A DNA stretch of 64,000 nucleotides from Paraburkholderia sp. BL23I1N1. Its GTDB lineage: Bacteria; Pseudomonadota; Gammaproteobacteria; Burkholderiales; Burkholderiaceae. Position numbers and translations under genes: made by a program. The stretch lies in assembly GCF_003610295.1 (NCBI RefSeq), contig NZ_RAPV01000003.1, positions 310,001-374,000 on the forward strand, in the 5' to 3' direction. Of the stretch, positions 19,791 to 29,461 are shown piece after piece. The notes under the pieces were generated by a model. That model worked only from the letters and a program-made list of their open reading frames with translations, made no database searches and was not told the origin of the DNA. Positions within the stretch are counted from its first letter, which is position 1, and every line of letters starts with the position of its first letter.

Positions 19791-20606
19791 TTACTTGGTG
19801 CCAAAGAGGCGCTGCAGCAGCCCTGGCTTCTGGTAATCGGTAAAGCGAAGCGACTTTTGCTCGCCGAGGAAACGCGACACGACATCTTTATAGGCTTCGG
19901 CGACATCGGTACCGTCGAGGTGCACGGCCGGCAGACCCTGGTTCGACGCATGCAGCACCGCTTCCGATTCCGGAATCACGCCGATCAGATCGATGCGCAG
20001 GATTTCCTGAATGTCGGTGAGCGAGAGCATTTCGCCTTCGCTGACGCGCTTCGGGTTGTAGCGGGTGATCAGCAGGTGTTCCTTGATCGGCTCCTTGCCT
20101 TCGATCGCGCGCTTGGTCTTCGACGACAGAATGCCGAGGATACGGTCCGAGTCACGCACCGACGAGACTTCCGGATTCGTCACGATCAGCGCTTCGTCGG
20201 CGAAGTGCATGGCGAGCAGCGCGCCCGATTCGATACCGGCCGGCGAATCGCAAACAATGTAGTCGAAGTCCATCGCGATCAGGTCGTTGATGACCTTCTC
20301 GACGCCTTCCTGGGTCAGCGCGTCTTTGTCACGCGTCTGCGAAGCCGGCAGGATGAACAGGTTCTCGCACTTCTTGTCCTTGATCAGCGCCTGGTTCAGA
20401 TTGGCTTCGCCCTGAATCACGTTGATCAGGTCATACACCACACGGCGCTCACAGCCCATGATGAGGTCGAGATTGCGCAGGCCGACGTCGAAGTCGATCA
20501 CGGCGGTTTTGCTGCCACGCAATGCGAGGGCCGATGCAAAACTCGCGCTCGTGGTCGTCTTGCCCACGCCACCCTTGCCCGAAGTCACCACAATGATTTT
20601 TGCCAT
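19791..20606 (-). CDS. minD: Septum site-determining ATPase MinD
   Basis: 271 residues. Deviant Walker [18 protein letters not shown], switch region [10 protein letters not shown], and a C-terminal amphipathic membrane-targeting helix ([12 protein letters not shown]). ATP-bound dimers recruit MinC to the membrane and MinE displaces them. Middle gene of the minCDE operon. Confidence 0.98.
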   Translation of the reverse strand: MAKIIVVTSGKGGVGKTTTSASFASALALRGSKTAVIDFDVGLRNLDLIMGCERRVVYDLINVIQGEANLNQALIKDKKCENLFILPASQTRDKDALTQEGVEKVINDLIAMDFDYIVCDSPAGIESGALLAMHFADEALIVTNPEVSSVRDSDRILGILSSKTKRAIEGKEPIKEHLLITRYNPKRVSEGEMLSLTDIQEILRIDLIGVIPESEAVLHASNQGLPAVHLDGTDVAEAYKDVVSRFLGEQKSLRFTDYQKPGLLQRLFGTK

Positions 20607-20711
20607 TACCCTTACCTTGTGTTCGTCAAATTCGTCAATTTATGTGCGGTCCTATTTGCCGTGGAACGCCGCGTGCCGTGACTGTTCAGGCCAGCGCGCG
20701 CATCACGTCGA

Positions 20712-21569
20712 TCAAGTGAGCCGCAGCGGTTCGATCATCAACTTTTCTTCTTCGAGCCAGATCTGTACCGGCTTGCCGAGCACGTCGGCCGGCAGCGGGT
20801 TCTCGGTCGTACGATAGATGCCCGCGATCGAGATCAGTTCCGGTTCGAGACACGTGCAGAAAATGCGCGCGTCGTGATTGCCCTGCACGCCGGCCAAGGC
20901 CCGGCCGCGCAACGGCGCGTAAATATGGATGTTGCCTTCCGCGATGACTTCCGCGCCGTAGCTCACCAGACCGAGCACGACCAGATCGCCCTTCGCGTAA
21001 ATGCGCTGACCCGAGCGCAACGGCTTGTCGATCACCGTGGTTTGCGATGAGGTGGCAAGACGCACGGGCTCGGCGGCGGGCACCGGCTCGACCGCGGCGG
21101 CCGTGGCCGGGGTGCCAGCCTCAGCGGGCATAACGGGCGTGAGGGCCGCGGCTTCGAACAGATCGGCTGGGGGCGTGGCCGTCGCGGCGGTGACAACCGG
21201 CGCCGTAGCGGCGGCATGCGCGCCCTCTTCGTCTGACTTCGCGGCGACGCCGCGGCGGTCGCGCGCTTCGAGCAGCGGCAGCGCGGATTCGCCCGCCCAC
21301 GCCTGCTGCGGGTTGGCGACGACGCCGACTGGACGCATGCGCACGCTGTCGAGCAGTTGCACGATGTCGGCAAGCGGCACGCGTTCGTTCTCCGCGAGAC
21401 GGCGGACGTCGATCGCGACAACATCGTTAGCGAAAAATTCGGGGGTCGCCTCGAAGCGCCGGGTCAGTTCGGCACGCATCGCATCGAGGTCAGTTGTCTT
21501 GACCACAAACAGGAGCGTGTCGACAGAGCCGCTGCGGAGTTCGAAAAAGGGCGATTTCTTGGGCGACAT
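20712..21569 (-). CDS. minC: Septum formation inhibitor MinC
   Basis: 285 residues. The N-terminal FtsZ-inhibiting domain ([20 protein letters not shown] onward, ~8-105) and the C-terminal beta-helix MinD-binding domain (~185-283, with [16 protein letters not shown] and [16 protein letters not shown]) are joined by an ~75-residue Ala/Pro/Thr linker. The linker makes it longer than E. coli MinC (231 aa), as is usual in Burkholderiaceae. ATG 21569 is preferred over TTG 21581. A -10-like TAAAAT lies at 21594-21599 on the minus strand. Confidence 0.96.
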   Translation of the reverse strand: MSPKKSPFFELRSGSVDTLLFVVKTTDLDAMRAELTRRFEATPEFFANDVVAIDVRRLAENERVPLADIVQLLDSVRMRPVGVVANPQQAWAGESALPLLEARDRRGVAAKSDEEGAHAAATAPVVTAATATPPADLFEAAALTPVMPAEAGTPATAAAVEPVPAAEPVRLATSSQTTVIDKPLRSGQRIYAKGDLVVLGLVSYGAEVIAEGNIHIYAPLRGRALAGVQGNHDARIFCTCLEPELISIAGIYRTTENPLPADVLGKPVQIWLEEEKLMIEPLRLT

Positions 21570-21789
21570 AGCGTTCGGCAAAAAATTTTGCGTATTTTAC
21601 AGGCGTCCAGGCAGGGAGCGAGTTTTTTTGCCGAGAGAACACGCCTCTGCGGCCACAATGCCCTGGACATGGCCACGCCTCGGCCGTTCAGGCCGCGCTT
21701 ATGCCATTGATTTGGCCGCTGATTCGGCCATGAACGCTGTAGGGACGCGGATGGGATTTGAGCGGCAAGCCGACGCGCCGCTCGCGAGA

Positions 21790-22323
21790 TCACTGCTGAA
21801 ACACCTGCGATGTGGTCGGCACGTGGCGCACCAGCAGGCTTTCGGCCTGCTCGGACGCACGCGCGACGCGCCGATGCTCGCCGGTCGGACCAAAGCCAAG
21901 CGCCTCGTAAAAGCGCATGGCATTGCGGTTGGCGTCGGCGACCCACGCGTAGATTTCCATGGCGCCTTCGCCGGCGAGCCAGGTGCTGGCGGTGTCGACC
22001 AGCAACTCGCCGCCTCGCAGATGACGCACGGCCGGCGCCACCCACAACTCGCAAACGAACGCGCGGCGTGCCGCGGTGTCGTCGAAATGCGCTTCGATCA
22101 ACCCTGCGGGATGGCCCTCGGTATAGAGGATGAAACTGGTGGCGATAAACGAATCAGCGTGTTCGGCAGCGGTTGCGTCGAACGTGGCGGCATCCGCCGA
22201 CAACGCGTCCTCTAGCGTTTCGCCGAAGGCATAGGGCGCCTCCCGCAGCGACGCAGTACGGAGTTCGCGGAAAACAGCGCCCTGATCAGCGGCGATACGG
22301 CGAACGGTCAATGACGGACTCAT
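21790..22323 (-). CDS. GNAT-family N-acetyltransferase
   Basis: 177 residues of the Gcn5-related fold. The CoA-binding segment is seen as ELWVAPAVRHLRGGELLVD and the C-terminal motif as NRNAMRFYEALGFGPTGEH. The substrate could be a small molecule or a protein N-terminus; the sequence does not decide. It stands alone between minC and map, both on the same strand. Confidence 0.85.
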   Translation of the reverse strand: MSPSLTVRRIAADQGAVFRELRTASLREAPYAFGETLEDALSADAATFDATAAEHADSFIATSFILYTEGHPAGLIEAHFDDTAARRAFVCELWVAPAVRHLRGGELLVDTASTWLAGEGAMEIYAWVADANRNAMRFYEALGFGPTGEHRRVARASEQAESLLVRHVPTTSQVFQQ

Positions 22324-22520
22324 GCAGACGAAAACCCCTTGAAACCCTAAGGCATAGCTTTAACCGAACCGGCGCGCGAGTCAAATCCTTATTTACCTGA
22401 TCGGACGGCAACGCCCGTCCAAGGTGCGCTCGCCGCGCACCCAAGGCGCAGCAACTGCCCAGCAATTCATACTGCCCGCCGCCTTGACAGCCGGTTCATC
22501 AGGCGCCCAGGCCACTGCGT

Positions 22521-23306
22521 TCAAGGTGCTTCGTAATCGCCGGTGCCGTCCGGCCACGGTGTCAGCAGCTCATAGCCCTCTTCGGTCACGGCGACCATGT
22601 GCTCCCATTGCGCCGACAGCGAACGGTCTTTGGTGACGACCGTCCAGCCGTCACGCTGCACCGCGGTGCCGGCGCGGCCCGCGTTGATCATGGGTTCGAT
22701 CGTGAAGACCATGCCCGGTTTCAGACGCACACCCTGCCCCGGCTGACCGTAGTGCAGCACTTGCGGATCTTCGTGGTAGACACGGCCGATGCCGTGGCCG
22801 CAGTAGTCGCGCACAATCGAAAAGCCGTCGCGCTGCGCGACCTTCTGGATCGCGTGGCCGACATCGCCCAGCGTAGCGCCAGGCTTCACTTCACGAATGC
22901 CGGCAAGCATCGCTTCATAGGTCGTGTCGATCAGCTGGCGCGCCACCGTGCTCGGCTGGCCGACGCAATACATGCGGCTGGTGTCGCCGAAATAGCCGTC
23001 TTTGATAATCGCGACGTCGATATTGATGATGTCGCCGTCTTTCAGGATTTCGCTGCGGTTGGGAATGCCGTGGCACACCACCTGGTTGACGGACGTGCAG
23101 ACGGTCTTCGGAAAGCCCAAATAACCAACATTTGCCGGAATCGACTTTTGCGTATTGACAATGTAGTCGTTGCACAGCGCGTCGAGCTCGTCGGTGGAGA
23201 CACCGGCCTTGACGTGCTCGCCGATCATCGCCAGCACGTCGGCCGCGAGGCGGCCGGAGATGCGTAATTTGGCGATGTCGTCGGGAGTCTTGTAGGTAAT
23301 GGCCAT
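22521..23306 (-). CDS. map: Type I methionine aminopeptidase
   Basis: 261 residues. It removes the initiator Met from nascent proteins. The five metal ligands are visible: the two Asp in NIDVAIIKDGYFGDTSRM, the His in GHGIGRVYHEDP, the Glu in VFTIEPMINAG and the Glu in WEHMVAVTEEG. Length matches the short type Ia enzyme. ATG 23306 is chosen; upstream in-frame residues lack homology. In Burkholderiaceae the housekeeping map usually lies next to rpsB/glnD. Neither is here, so this may be a second copy (inference). Confidence 0.95.
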   Translation of the reverse strand: MAITYKTPDDIAKLRISGRLAADVLAMIGEHVKAGVSTDELDALCNDYIVNTQKSIPANVGYLGFPKTVCTSVNQVVCHGIPNRSEILKDGDIINIDVAIIKDGYFGDTSRMYCVGQPSTVARQLIDTTYEAMLAGIREVKPGATLGDVGHAIQKVAQRDGFSIVRDYCGHGIGRVYHEDPQVLHYGQPGQGVRLKPGMVFTIEPMINAGRAGTAVQRDGWTVVTKDRSLSAQWEHMVAVTEEGYELLTPWPDGTGDYEAP

Positions 23307-23678
23307 GAATTCAGTCGAGGTGGGTCGAGGTGGGTCGATGTGACGATCAGCCAATTGTACAGAGGATCGCCGGACGGCCTCCGCGAGCCGGGCCGGGCCT
23401 GCTTGCCGGGGACCGGCATCGACGAATCGCTCGCGTTTGATATTGCGCGCGCAAATGATGTGCAATGCTAAGCGTTTGCCATAGTCGACGGGCATGCGTC
23501 CGCTCCGCATCTGCGCGCGGTAGCGCTGAAAGCCGGCTTGATGCCGAACACGCTGAATCGCCCTCGCCGACGAGTCTCGCGGACTGCACGTCGTCGCGTC
23601 AGTCGGCGCAGGTGGCCATTGTCCAGGGGGAGTTGTTCATGCCGGGCCGCGAGGGCCCGGCAGAACCACCCTGTCGCG
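23307..23678. other. Upstream region of map
   Basis: About 372 bases without a credible gene. At 23,640-23,662 a 9-bp hairpin (TGCCGGGCC/GGCCCGGCA, 5-base loop) follows the SBP gene on the minus strand and may be its terminator, though no T run follows. Around 23,316-23,340 GGGTCGAGGT repeats occur before the map start. Confidence 0.4.
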
Positions 23679-24836
23679 TCAGCGCACCGGAATGATCAGA
23701 TGCTGGCCGATCAGGATGAGGTTGGGGTTCGGAAGGTTATTGCGCTTCTGCACGTCCACAAATCGCGCCCCGCTGCCCAACTGGCTCGCGGCAATGGCAT
23801 TGAGCGTGTCGCCGGAGCGGACCACGTAGGTCTTCTCGGCGCCAGTCGCAGCGGTGGTGAGCACCTGGTCGCTGATGAAATATTTACGCAACAGGTCCAG
23901 ATACGCCGGCGACTGCTTGACCTTCGCGATCGCGGAATTCAGGTAGATCAGGAGCGCGCTGTCTTCCTTGCGTACGCCGATTTTGTACGCGAGGTTGGAC
24001 CCGTCCAGTTTGGTGACCGCGAACGTCAGGTCAGTGCCCTTGATCTCCGACACGCCAAACGGATAGTCGTAGACGATGGCGTCGACCTGATGCTCGTCGA
24101 GGAAGTGCGACATCCACGAGCGCTGCCCCTCGATGCTCGCATCCGATAGTTCGACGATCTTGCTATTCGGAAACGCTTTCTGGACAAACGCCTTCACATC
24201 CGGATCGCCCTGCAGCACGCCGACCGTTTTGCCCGCCAGATCGACCGCGGAACGGACCGGCGAACCCTTGGCGACGATCAACGAATAGCCGAAATCCTCG
24301 ACGTAAGGAATCGAATAGACGACGCCGCTCGGGGTGTTGTCAGGGAACGTCAGGCCGTCCATCGCGACGTCGACGACCGTGTTGCCCTGCTTGTCGGTTT
24401 TCGTCAGCTGATCGGGGACCGCGGGATACGTGTCCACGCCGTGATGCGTGTCGACCGCGATGGTCGGATGGTCGCCCGAGGTGAACTCTTTCTGCGCGAA
24501 CAGCAGGTTCGCGAAGTCGACGTTGAAGCCTTGTGGCTTGCCGTTGTCTTCCGAGTAAAACGGCCGCGACGGATTTTCGACGCTGACGCGCACCACGCCG
24601 TTGCCCAATATCGACTTCAGCGTGTCCTTGTTGGGCACGAAGCCGTCCGGGTTGCTCGGAGCGGGCGTTTTGACGTCGGCGCTGCTGGGGTTGCCGGTGT
24701 CCACGCCATTCACCGCGACGGTGTCTTTGTCGGCGCTCTGGCCGGTGTTAAGAGGATTTTTCAGGCCACCCTCGTGGATATACCAACCGGCAGCCAGCAA
24801 GATCAGGAAAAGAACCGAACCCAGGATTTTCTTCAT
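23679..24836 (-). CDS. Substrate-binding (SBP_bac_3) protein with C-terminal LysM domain
   Basis: 385 residues. An N-terminal TM anchor (VLFLILLAAGWYIHEGG) and a Ser/Pro linker precede a periplasmic amino-acid-type solute-binding domain (~65-330; GVVRVSVENPSRPFYSEDNG, GFNVDFANLL, YSLIVAKGSPVRSAVDLAGK). The C-terminal ~50 residues are a LysM module (TYVVRSGDTLNAIAASQ, then LILIGQHLIIP). The pairing suggests a membrane-tethered sensor or binder that also holds peptidoglycan. No ABC permease or ATPase is nearby. The gene 54 bases upstream is co-directional and probably co-transcribed. Domains are confident, role inferred. Confidence 0.85.
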   Translation of the reverse strand: MKKILGSVLFLILLAAGWYIHEGGLKNPLNTGQSADKDTVAVNGVDTGNPSSADVKTPAPSNPDGFVPNKDTLKSILGNGVVRVSVENPSRPFYSEDNGKPQGFNVDFANLLFAQKEFTSGDHPTIAVDTHHGVDTYPAVPDQLTKTDKQGNTVVDVAMDGLTFPDNTPSGVVYSIPYVEDFGYSLIVAKGSPVRSAVDLAGKTVGVLQGDPDVKAFVQKAFPNSKIVELSDASIEGQRSWMSHFLDEHQVDAIVYDYPFGVSEIKGTDLTFAVTKLDGSNLAYKIGVRKEDSALLIYLNSAIAKVKQSPAYLDLLRKYFISDQVLTTAATGAEKTYVVRSGDTLNAIAASQLGSGARFVDVQKRNNLPNPNLILIGQHLIIPVR

Positions 24837-24890
24837 TGTTTTTTTGATCGAGTGTTGAGCGAGTTGAGTAGTCGGGCAGCGCGCGCCTGA

Positions 24891-25649
24891 TTATTTGGGT
24901 GCCGCCGGCGAGCCGAGTTGCTGATTGGGCGGGTTGATAACGCCCATTTCGGTCGCGGCCTTGGCTTGCTGCACTTCCGCACTTTCCATCAGCGACGTTT
25001 CCATTTCGGAAAATGCCTTGTTGACTGAGTTCATCACGGAGTCGAGCGCGGCGTCGGTTTTGATTTGCGCGAAGGTGTCGCTGGATTGCATGCCGGCGAT
25101 CTTGTTCATGCGTTGCGCGGATTGCGACATATCCCACAGTGCTTTGGCGCGATCGATCGCGTCGGAGAATCGCTTGAGTTCGTCCTGCACCTGCTTATAG
25201 CGCCCCTCGCGAAACGCGAGCAGTTTTTTCATCGTCGCGAGTTGCGTCTCGAAACGATCCGCGTCTTCGGGATACTGCTTTTTGAACTGCGCGGTTTTGT
25301 CTTCGAAGTTTTTTACTTCGGTGCGGAAGTCGGTGATGCTCTTCTTGAACCGTTCGGCGCCTTCCTGCTTTTCGGCCAGTTCGTTGTAGAGCGTCTCGAT
25401 CGGGTTCGACTTCGCTTCGTTCACGAACATCTTGACCTTCTGATTCGCGAACTTCATGGCGAGAACGGGACCGAAATTGATCGCCGCGAGCCCGATCACC
25501 GCAGCGATGATCAGGCCGACCAGGCCTTTGACCAGCAGGATGGCGAGCGGCGCACCGATGGCGATGCACAACCCGATAATCGACCACTTGATGACTTTGT
25601 ATTTGGTGGTGCTTTTGGTCGTGTCAACGACCGAATTGCCGACTGGCAT
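24891..25649 (-). CDS. Membrane protein with coiled-coil domain, function unknown
   Basis: 252 residues. Two close hydrophobic segments (~19-42 and 44-65) are followed by a long charged helical region with coiled-coil character (ETLYNELAEKQEGAERF to FREGRYKQVQDELKRF, ~85-190) and a Gln/Pro-rich tail. The helical part recalls PspA/IM30 proteins, but the TM pair does not, so I make no family claim. It shares an operon with the LysM-SBP gene. Sequence 29 bases upstream holds the palindrome AAAACCGGTTTT, a possible operator. Confidence 0.6.
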   Translation of the reverse strand: MPVGNSVVDTTKSTTKYKVIKWSIIGLCIAIGAPLAILLVKGLVGLIIAAVIGLAAINFGPVLAMKFANQKVKMFVNEAKSNPIETLYNELAEKQEGAERFKKSITDFRTEVKNFEDKTAQFKKQYPEDADRFETQLATMKKLLAFREGRYKQVQDELKRFSDAIDRAKALWDMSQSAQRMNKIAGMQSSDTFAQIKTDAALDSVMNSVNKAFSEMETSLMESAEVQQAKAATEMGVINPPNQQLGSPAAPK

Positions 25650-26465
25650 GTGAATCCCCTTTTGAAGCCTGTTTTACAAAACCGGTTTTTCAAACTATTC
25701 GGGACATCGTTGTGGCTGCGCGTTTGGCGCCTGTATTTTTCGACCTGACGCGAAAACGCTGTATGACTTTACAGGCACTAGGGCGGCTCGGGAAGTGCCA
25801 GTTATTTCCCTGCATCGTTCAGAGGATCATGAATTCGAATCGATCGAATGATCAGTGGCAGTGCATGTCGGATTCAGCCCGAGCTTTCCTGACAAAAGTT
25901 AATCAATATATTTTCTAATTGCTTTCAATTCGCACATTCGCCGCGAGTGATTTTGTCCACGCGAACGAGAAAATCCATGCCGATTATTTAAACGGCATAA
26001 GTTCAGGTAATCCCTAAGCCGGGCGCGATCGTCTATGCGGTGGAAACGGTGCCTTTCTTTTGCGCCAGACGCTTACCGAAGCCGAAGCCTGTGCGCGAGC
26101 TGGCGACGCACGTGAAATCAACCCGCTGTCCGCTCTCCTATGTGGCTATCGTCGGCGGTGGCGATGTTCGCATGCCACTGCGACCTCAGGAGACACCTGA
26201 ACGGCGGCTCGATTCAGGTAAGCGTCCCGTCGCAAACATCAGACTCATTGAATCGTCATGGCGCGCCCCGCGATAGGCCGATTCAATTGGTATCCGGACT
26301 GCAATCATCCTGTAATTGAAGCTACGCGCAGACGTTCCTGAGGCGCATGCGCGTGCGGGGACAATTAAAAAAATATCTGCCGACGCAGTCGCCCTCTACG
26401 AAGGAATTCGTCACCTGGCGACTCTCGTTCAGCGATGTCCCACAATAATTCAAAGTGAGATATTC
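25650..26465. other. 816-base gene-poor region before pstS
   Basis: No frame here is convincing. It is more A/T-rich than the flanking core. It contains the palindrome AAAACCGGTTTT at 25,678-25,689, next to the start of the coiled-coil protein gene. The upstream signals for pstS should be here; no clear Pho box was found by eye. Confidence 0.4.
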
Positions 26466-27503
26466 GTGAGACCAATGCCAACCTTGATTGCCGGTCTGAC
26501 TGGCGCGCTTTTCGCCGTCGCGGCCCTCGCCACCGACATTACCGGTGCCGGCAGCACGCTCGCTGCTCCCCTCTACACCAGATGGGCCACCGACTATCAA
26601 AAGTCTGGCGGAGGCAAGGTGAGCTATCACGGCGTTGGCTCGTCGGACGGTATCAAACAACTCATGGCCAATGAGGTCGACTTCGCAGGATCGGACGCGC
26701 CGCTCACGGACGCAGATCTGACGAAGAATGGGCTACGGCAGTTCCCGACGGTGATCAGCGGTGTGGTGCCGGTCGTCAACCTGCCGGGTATCAAGCCCGG
26801 AGAGTTGACGCTGTCCGGCACGGTGCTCGGCAACATCTTCCTTGGCAAGATCCACTTCTGGGACGACCCCGCGATTGCTCAGCTGAATCCGAAAATCAAA
26901 ATGCCTGACACCCCCATTGCCGTCATACGCCGTCAGGATGGGTCCGGCACAAGTCTCATCTGGACGCACTACCTCGCGCAGGTCAGTCCCGAGTGGAAGC
27001 AAAAGGTCGGTGAGGGCACGAGTGTGCACTGGCCGCTTGGCATTGGCGGCAAGGGGAATGAGGGCGTAGCCACTTTCGTCGGGTATCTCCCCGGCGCAAT
27101 AGGCTATGTTGCGTGGGACTTCACCAAGCAGAACCACATGACGTACACGGCACTGAAAAATGCATCGGGTGCCAGCGTCGAGCCTAGCGTGCAGGCTTTC
27201 AACGCGGCGGCCGCCGGCGCCGATTGGTCCAGGTCACTCTCCCAGATCCTGACCAATCAACCAGGCAACGATGCGTGGCCTGTGATGGGCGCCACCTACG
27301 TGCTGCTGCGCACGTCGGAGGACAAACCGGATCACAGCGAAGAAACGCTGAAGTTCTTCGACTGGGCATTCAGCAATGCGACACAGACGGCGAAAGATCT
27401 CGACTACATCCCACTGCCCGCCCCGGTTGTCACGGAAATCCGCTCGCAATGGCGTGTCAACTCAGGGGGCAATGCGGCGCACAAACCGATTGCCGGGCAA
27501 TGA
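26466..27503 (+). CDS. pstS: Phosphate ABC transporter substrate-binding protein PstS
   Basis: 345 residues. A signal peptide ends near ALA|TDITGAG; the mature protein carries the phosphate-contact loops AGSTLAAPLYTRW, GVGSSDGIKQ, FAGSDAPL and RRQDGSGTSLIW. It captures phosphate in the periplasm for PstCAB. GTG 26466 (then RPMPTL) adds an Arg to the signal peptide; ATG 26475 is the alternative. No pstC, pstA, pstB or phoU follows: 155 bases downstream is the tRNA attachment site. It is therefore an orphan copy, perhaps supplying a transporter encoded elsewhere. Confidence 0.9.
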   Translation: MRPMPTLIAGLTGALFAVAALATDITGAGSTLAAPLYTRWATDYQKSGGGKVSYHGVGSSDGIKQLMANEVDFAGSDAPLTDADLTKNGLRQFPTVISGVVPVVNLPGIKPGELTLSGTVLGNIFLGKIHFWDDPAIAQLNPKIKMPDTPIAVIRRQDGSGTSLIWTHYLAQVSPEWKQKVGEGTSVHWPLGIGGKGNEGVATFVGYLPGAIGYVAWDFTKQNHMTYTALKNASGASVEPSVQAFNAAAAGADWSRSLSQILTNQPGNDAWPVMGATYVLLRTSEDKPDHSEETLKFFDWAFSNATQTAKDLDYIPLPAPVVTEIRSQWRVNSGGNAAHKPIAGQ

Positions 27504-27617
27504 TTTGATGGCGTTCATTTGCAGGTGTTCGAGCGTTGCGCTGTAGCCGCGCAGCCCACACGCGATACGACATTAGCTTGCCAACGTGGAGGTGGACATC
27601 AACAGACGTCCAGAAGC

Positions 27618-27653
27618 AAAAACCCCGCAGAACTTTCGTTTTGCGGGGTTTTT
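27618..27653. terminator. tRNA-type terminator hairpin at the left island end
   Basis: A perfect 12-bp stem, AAAAACCCCGCA/TGCGGGGTTTTT. It sits 5 bases outside the left att copy and is probably the original terminator of tRNA-Ser(CGA), separated from it by the island. Confidence 0.8.
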
Positions 27654-27658
27654 AAATT

Positions 27659-27672
27659 TGGCGGAAAGGGTG
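27659..27672. repeat. att core, left copy (tRNA-Ser 3' end duplicate)
   Basis: TGGCGGAAAGGGTG is identical to the last 14 bases of the tRNA-Ser(CGA) gene including CCA, found again at 60,712-60,725. Confidence 0.85.
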
Positions 27673-27813
27673 TCCGTCTACATTGAATGCGCCCGCACTC
27701 ACCAAAATCCACTAGAGTCCGTGCAAACCCTTTCCCACTCTGGGATCAGTCTTGGCGCTCGTTCATTAACGTTCACTCGAATACCAATGAATACGCTTAT
27801 AATCGGGCTTTCA

Positions 27814-27835
27814 TTTGATAGTCAATTTGATAGTC
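27814..27835 (+). repeat. Two TTTGATAGTC repeats before the integrase
   Basis: TTTGATAGTC occurs at 27,814-27,823 and 27,826-27,835 (12-base period), and once more at the other island end, 60,636-60,645. Location suits integrase arm-type sites or regulator binding; this is inference. A -10-like TATAAT lies just upstream at 27,798-27,803. Confidence 0.45.
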
Positions 27836-27840
27836 ATCCC

Positions 27841-29046
27841 ATGCCAAGAGCCATTAACAAACTGAGCCAGATGAAGATTACCAAGACCACGACGCCGGGT
27901 TTGTACGGCGACGGCGGTGGTCTTTACCTTCAGATTACCGCCGCTGGTGTCAAGTCGTGGCTCTTCCGCTACATGCGTGCAGGCAAAGCTCGTGGCATGG
28001 GCCTTGGCCCCTTGCATACCATCGGTCTGGCCGAAGCCCGGGCTCGCGCCCTCGACTGTCGACGCCTCCTGCTGGACGGCATAGACCCAATTGATTCACG
28101 CAATGCCGAGCGCGCCTCCCAGCCGGTCGCGCAGGCCGACGAGGTGACATTCAAGCAATGTGCGGAGAAATACATCGAAGCACACCGGGCGGGGTGGAAA
28201 AATGCAAAGCATGCCGACCAATGGACGAACACGCTGACCACTTACGCCGACCCCGTTTTTAACTCGCAACCCGTCTCCGCCATTGACACCACGCTGGTCA
28301 TGAAGGTGCTGGAGCCGATCTGGGCGACAAAGACTGAAACGGCGTCGCGGCTGCGCGGCCGCATCGAGTCTGTGCTCGATTGGGCAACTGTGCGCGGCTA
28401 TCGCACCGGAGAAAATCCGGCACGGCTCAAGGGCCATCTCGATACACTGCTCCCGAAACGCTCCCGCGTCCAGAAGGTTGTGCATCACCCAGCACTGCCA
28501 TACGCCCATGTCGCAGCGTTCGTGAAAACATTGCATTCGCAGGAAGGCGTCGCAGCATGTGCGCTTGAATTTCTCATCCTGACCGCCACGCGAACGAATG
28601 AAGTGATCGGTGCAACATGGGCAGAGTTCGATCTGGACGAAGGGGTTTGGACCATTCCTGTTGAACGCATGAAGATGCGCAAGGAGCATAGGGTGCCGCT
28701 GTCTGCCCGAGCAATAGCAATCGTGAAGGCGCAGGAAGACGTGAAGCGAGGAGACTATGTCTTCCCGGGTGCTCGTGACAAAAAACCTCTATCCAACATG
28801 GCGATGCTGCAACTGCTGGAGCGTATGAAGCGTGCCGACATAACAGTTCACGGCTTTCGCTCGACGTTTCGCGACTGGGCGGGCGAAACAACGCACTACC
28901 CTCGCGAGGTTTGCGAAGCCGCGCTGGCTCACGGTATCAAAGACAAAGCAGAAGCGGCCTACGCACGAGGCGATCTGTTCGCCAAGCGCGCGGCGCTGAT
29001 GGAAGACTGGGCGGCATTCGCGGAGGCCACTTGTGCGAAATCCTGA
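27841..29046 (+). CDS. P4-type tyrosine integrase
   Basis: 401 residues. The N-terminal arm-binding domain of the DUF4102 type (MKITKTTTPGLYGDGGGLYL, ~10-90) is followed by a core-binding domain and the catalytic domain. Catalytic residues are seen in LTATRTNEVIGATW (Arg), TVHGFRSTFRDWAGE (His-x-x-Arg) and AEAAYARGD (Tyr). It should catalyse insertion and excision at the tRNA-Ser(CGA) 3' end. The open frame extends back to 27,586 across the att site, but ATG 27841 (PRAINKLSQ) is the normal family start. Intact. Confidence 0.93.
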   Translation: MPRAINKLSQMKITKTTTPGLYGDGGGLYLQITAAGVKSWLFRYMRAGKARGMGLGPLHTIGLAEARARALDCRRLLLDGIDPIDSRNAERASQPVAQADEVTFKQCAEKYIEAHRAGWKNAKHADQWTNTLTTYADPVFNSQPVSAIDTTLVMKVLEPIWATKTETASRLRGRIESVLDWATVRGYRTGENPARLKGHLDTLLPKRSRVQKVVHHPALPYAHVAAFVKTLHSQEGVAACALEFLILTATRTNEVIGATWAEFDLDEGVWTIPVERMKMRKEHRVPLSARAIAIVKAQEDVKRGDYVFPGARDKKPLSNMAMLQLLERMKRADITVHGFRSTFRDWAGETTHYPREVCEAALAHGIKDKAEAAYARGDLFAKRAALMEDWAAFAEATCAKS

Positions 29047-29461
29047 CGCGCGTAGCTCCTCTCTACGTGAACGCAGGCAGAGCGTCGCCAGCGCTGGGGC
29101 GGCAGACGTCCGGCAAGCAATATGTACGGCAGCGTACACTTGAGTACAAAAAAACCTTCTTGAACGTTGACAACACATCATCGTTTTGGCAACCTGCTTT
29201 CCCGCCTGCAGCGCACTCGGCAATAGAGCCCGAATTCGCCAACACCCCTCGTCACGGGTATAAAACGGACCGTCGGATCGATTAGGCAACGATTCGAAGC
29301 CCATTTGGGCCTTCACCCAGGCATAACGAGCCGTTGAAAATCGTTCGTGGCGCTGTCAGACAGACGCGCCCGCGATGCGTTCGTGCGAAGTAATGCGCGA
29401 CGCCGGTGAAGGTCCTGCGTCTGTCGTCGCGCCGATTCCAGCCATGAATACGGTGAGACAA
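29047..29461. other. Intergenic region between integrase and AlpA-type gene
   Basis: About 415 bases with no supported gene. A TTGACA box at 29,167-29,172 could be a -35 element, without a clear -10. Confidence 0.35.
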
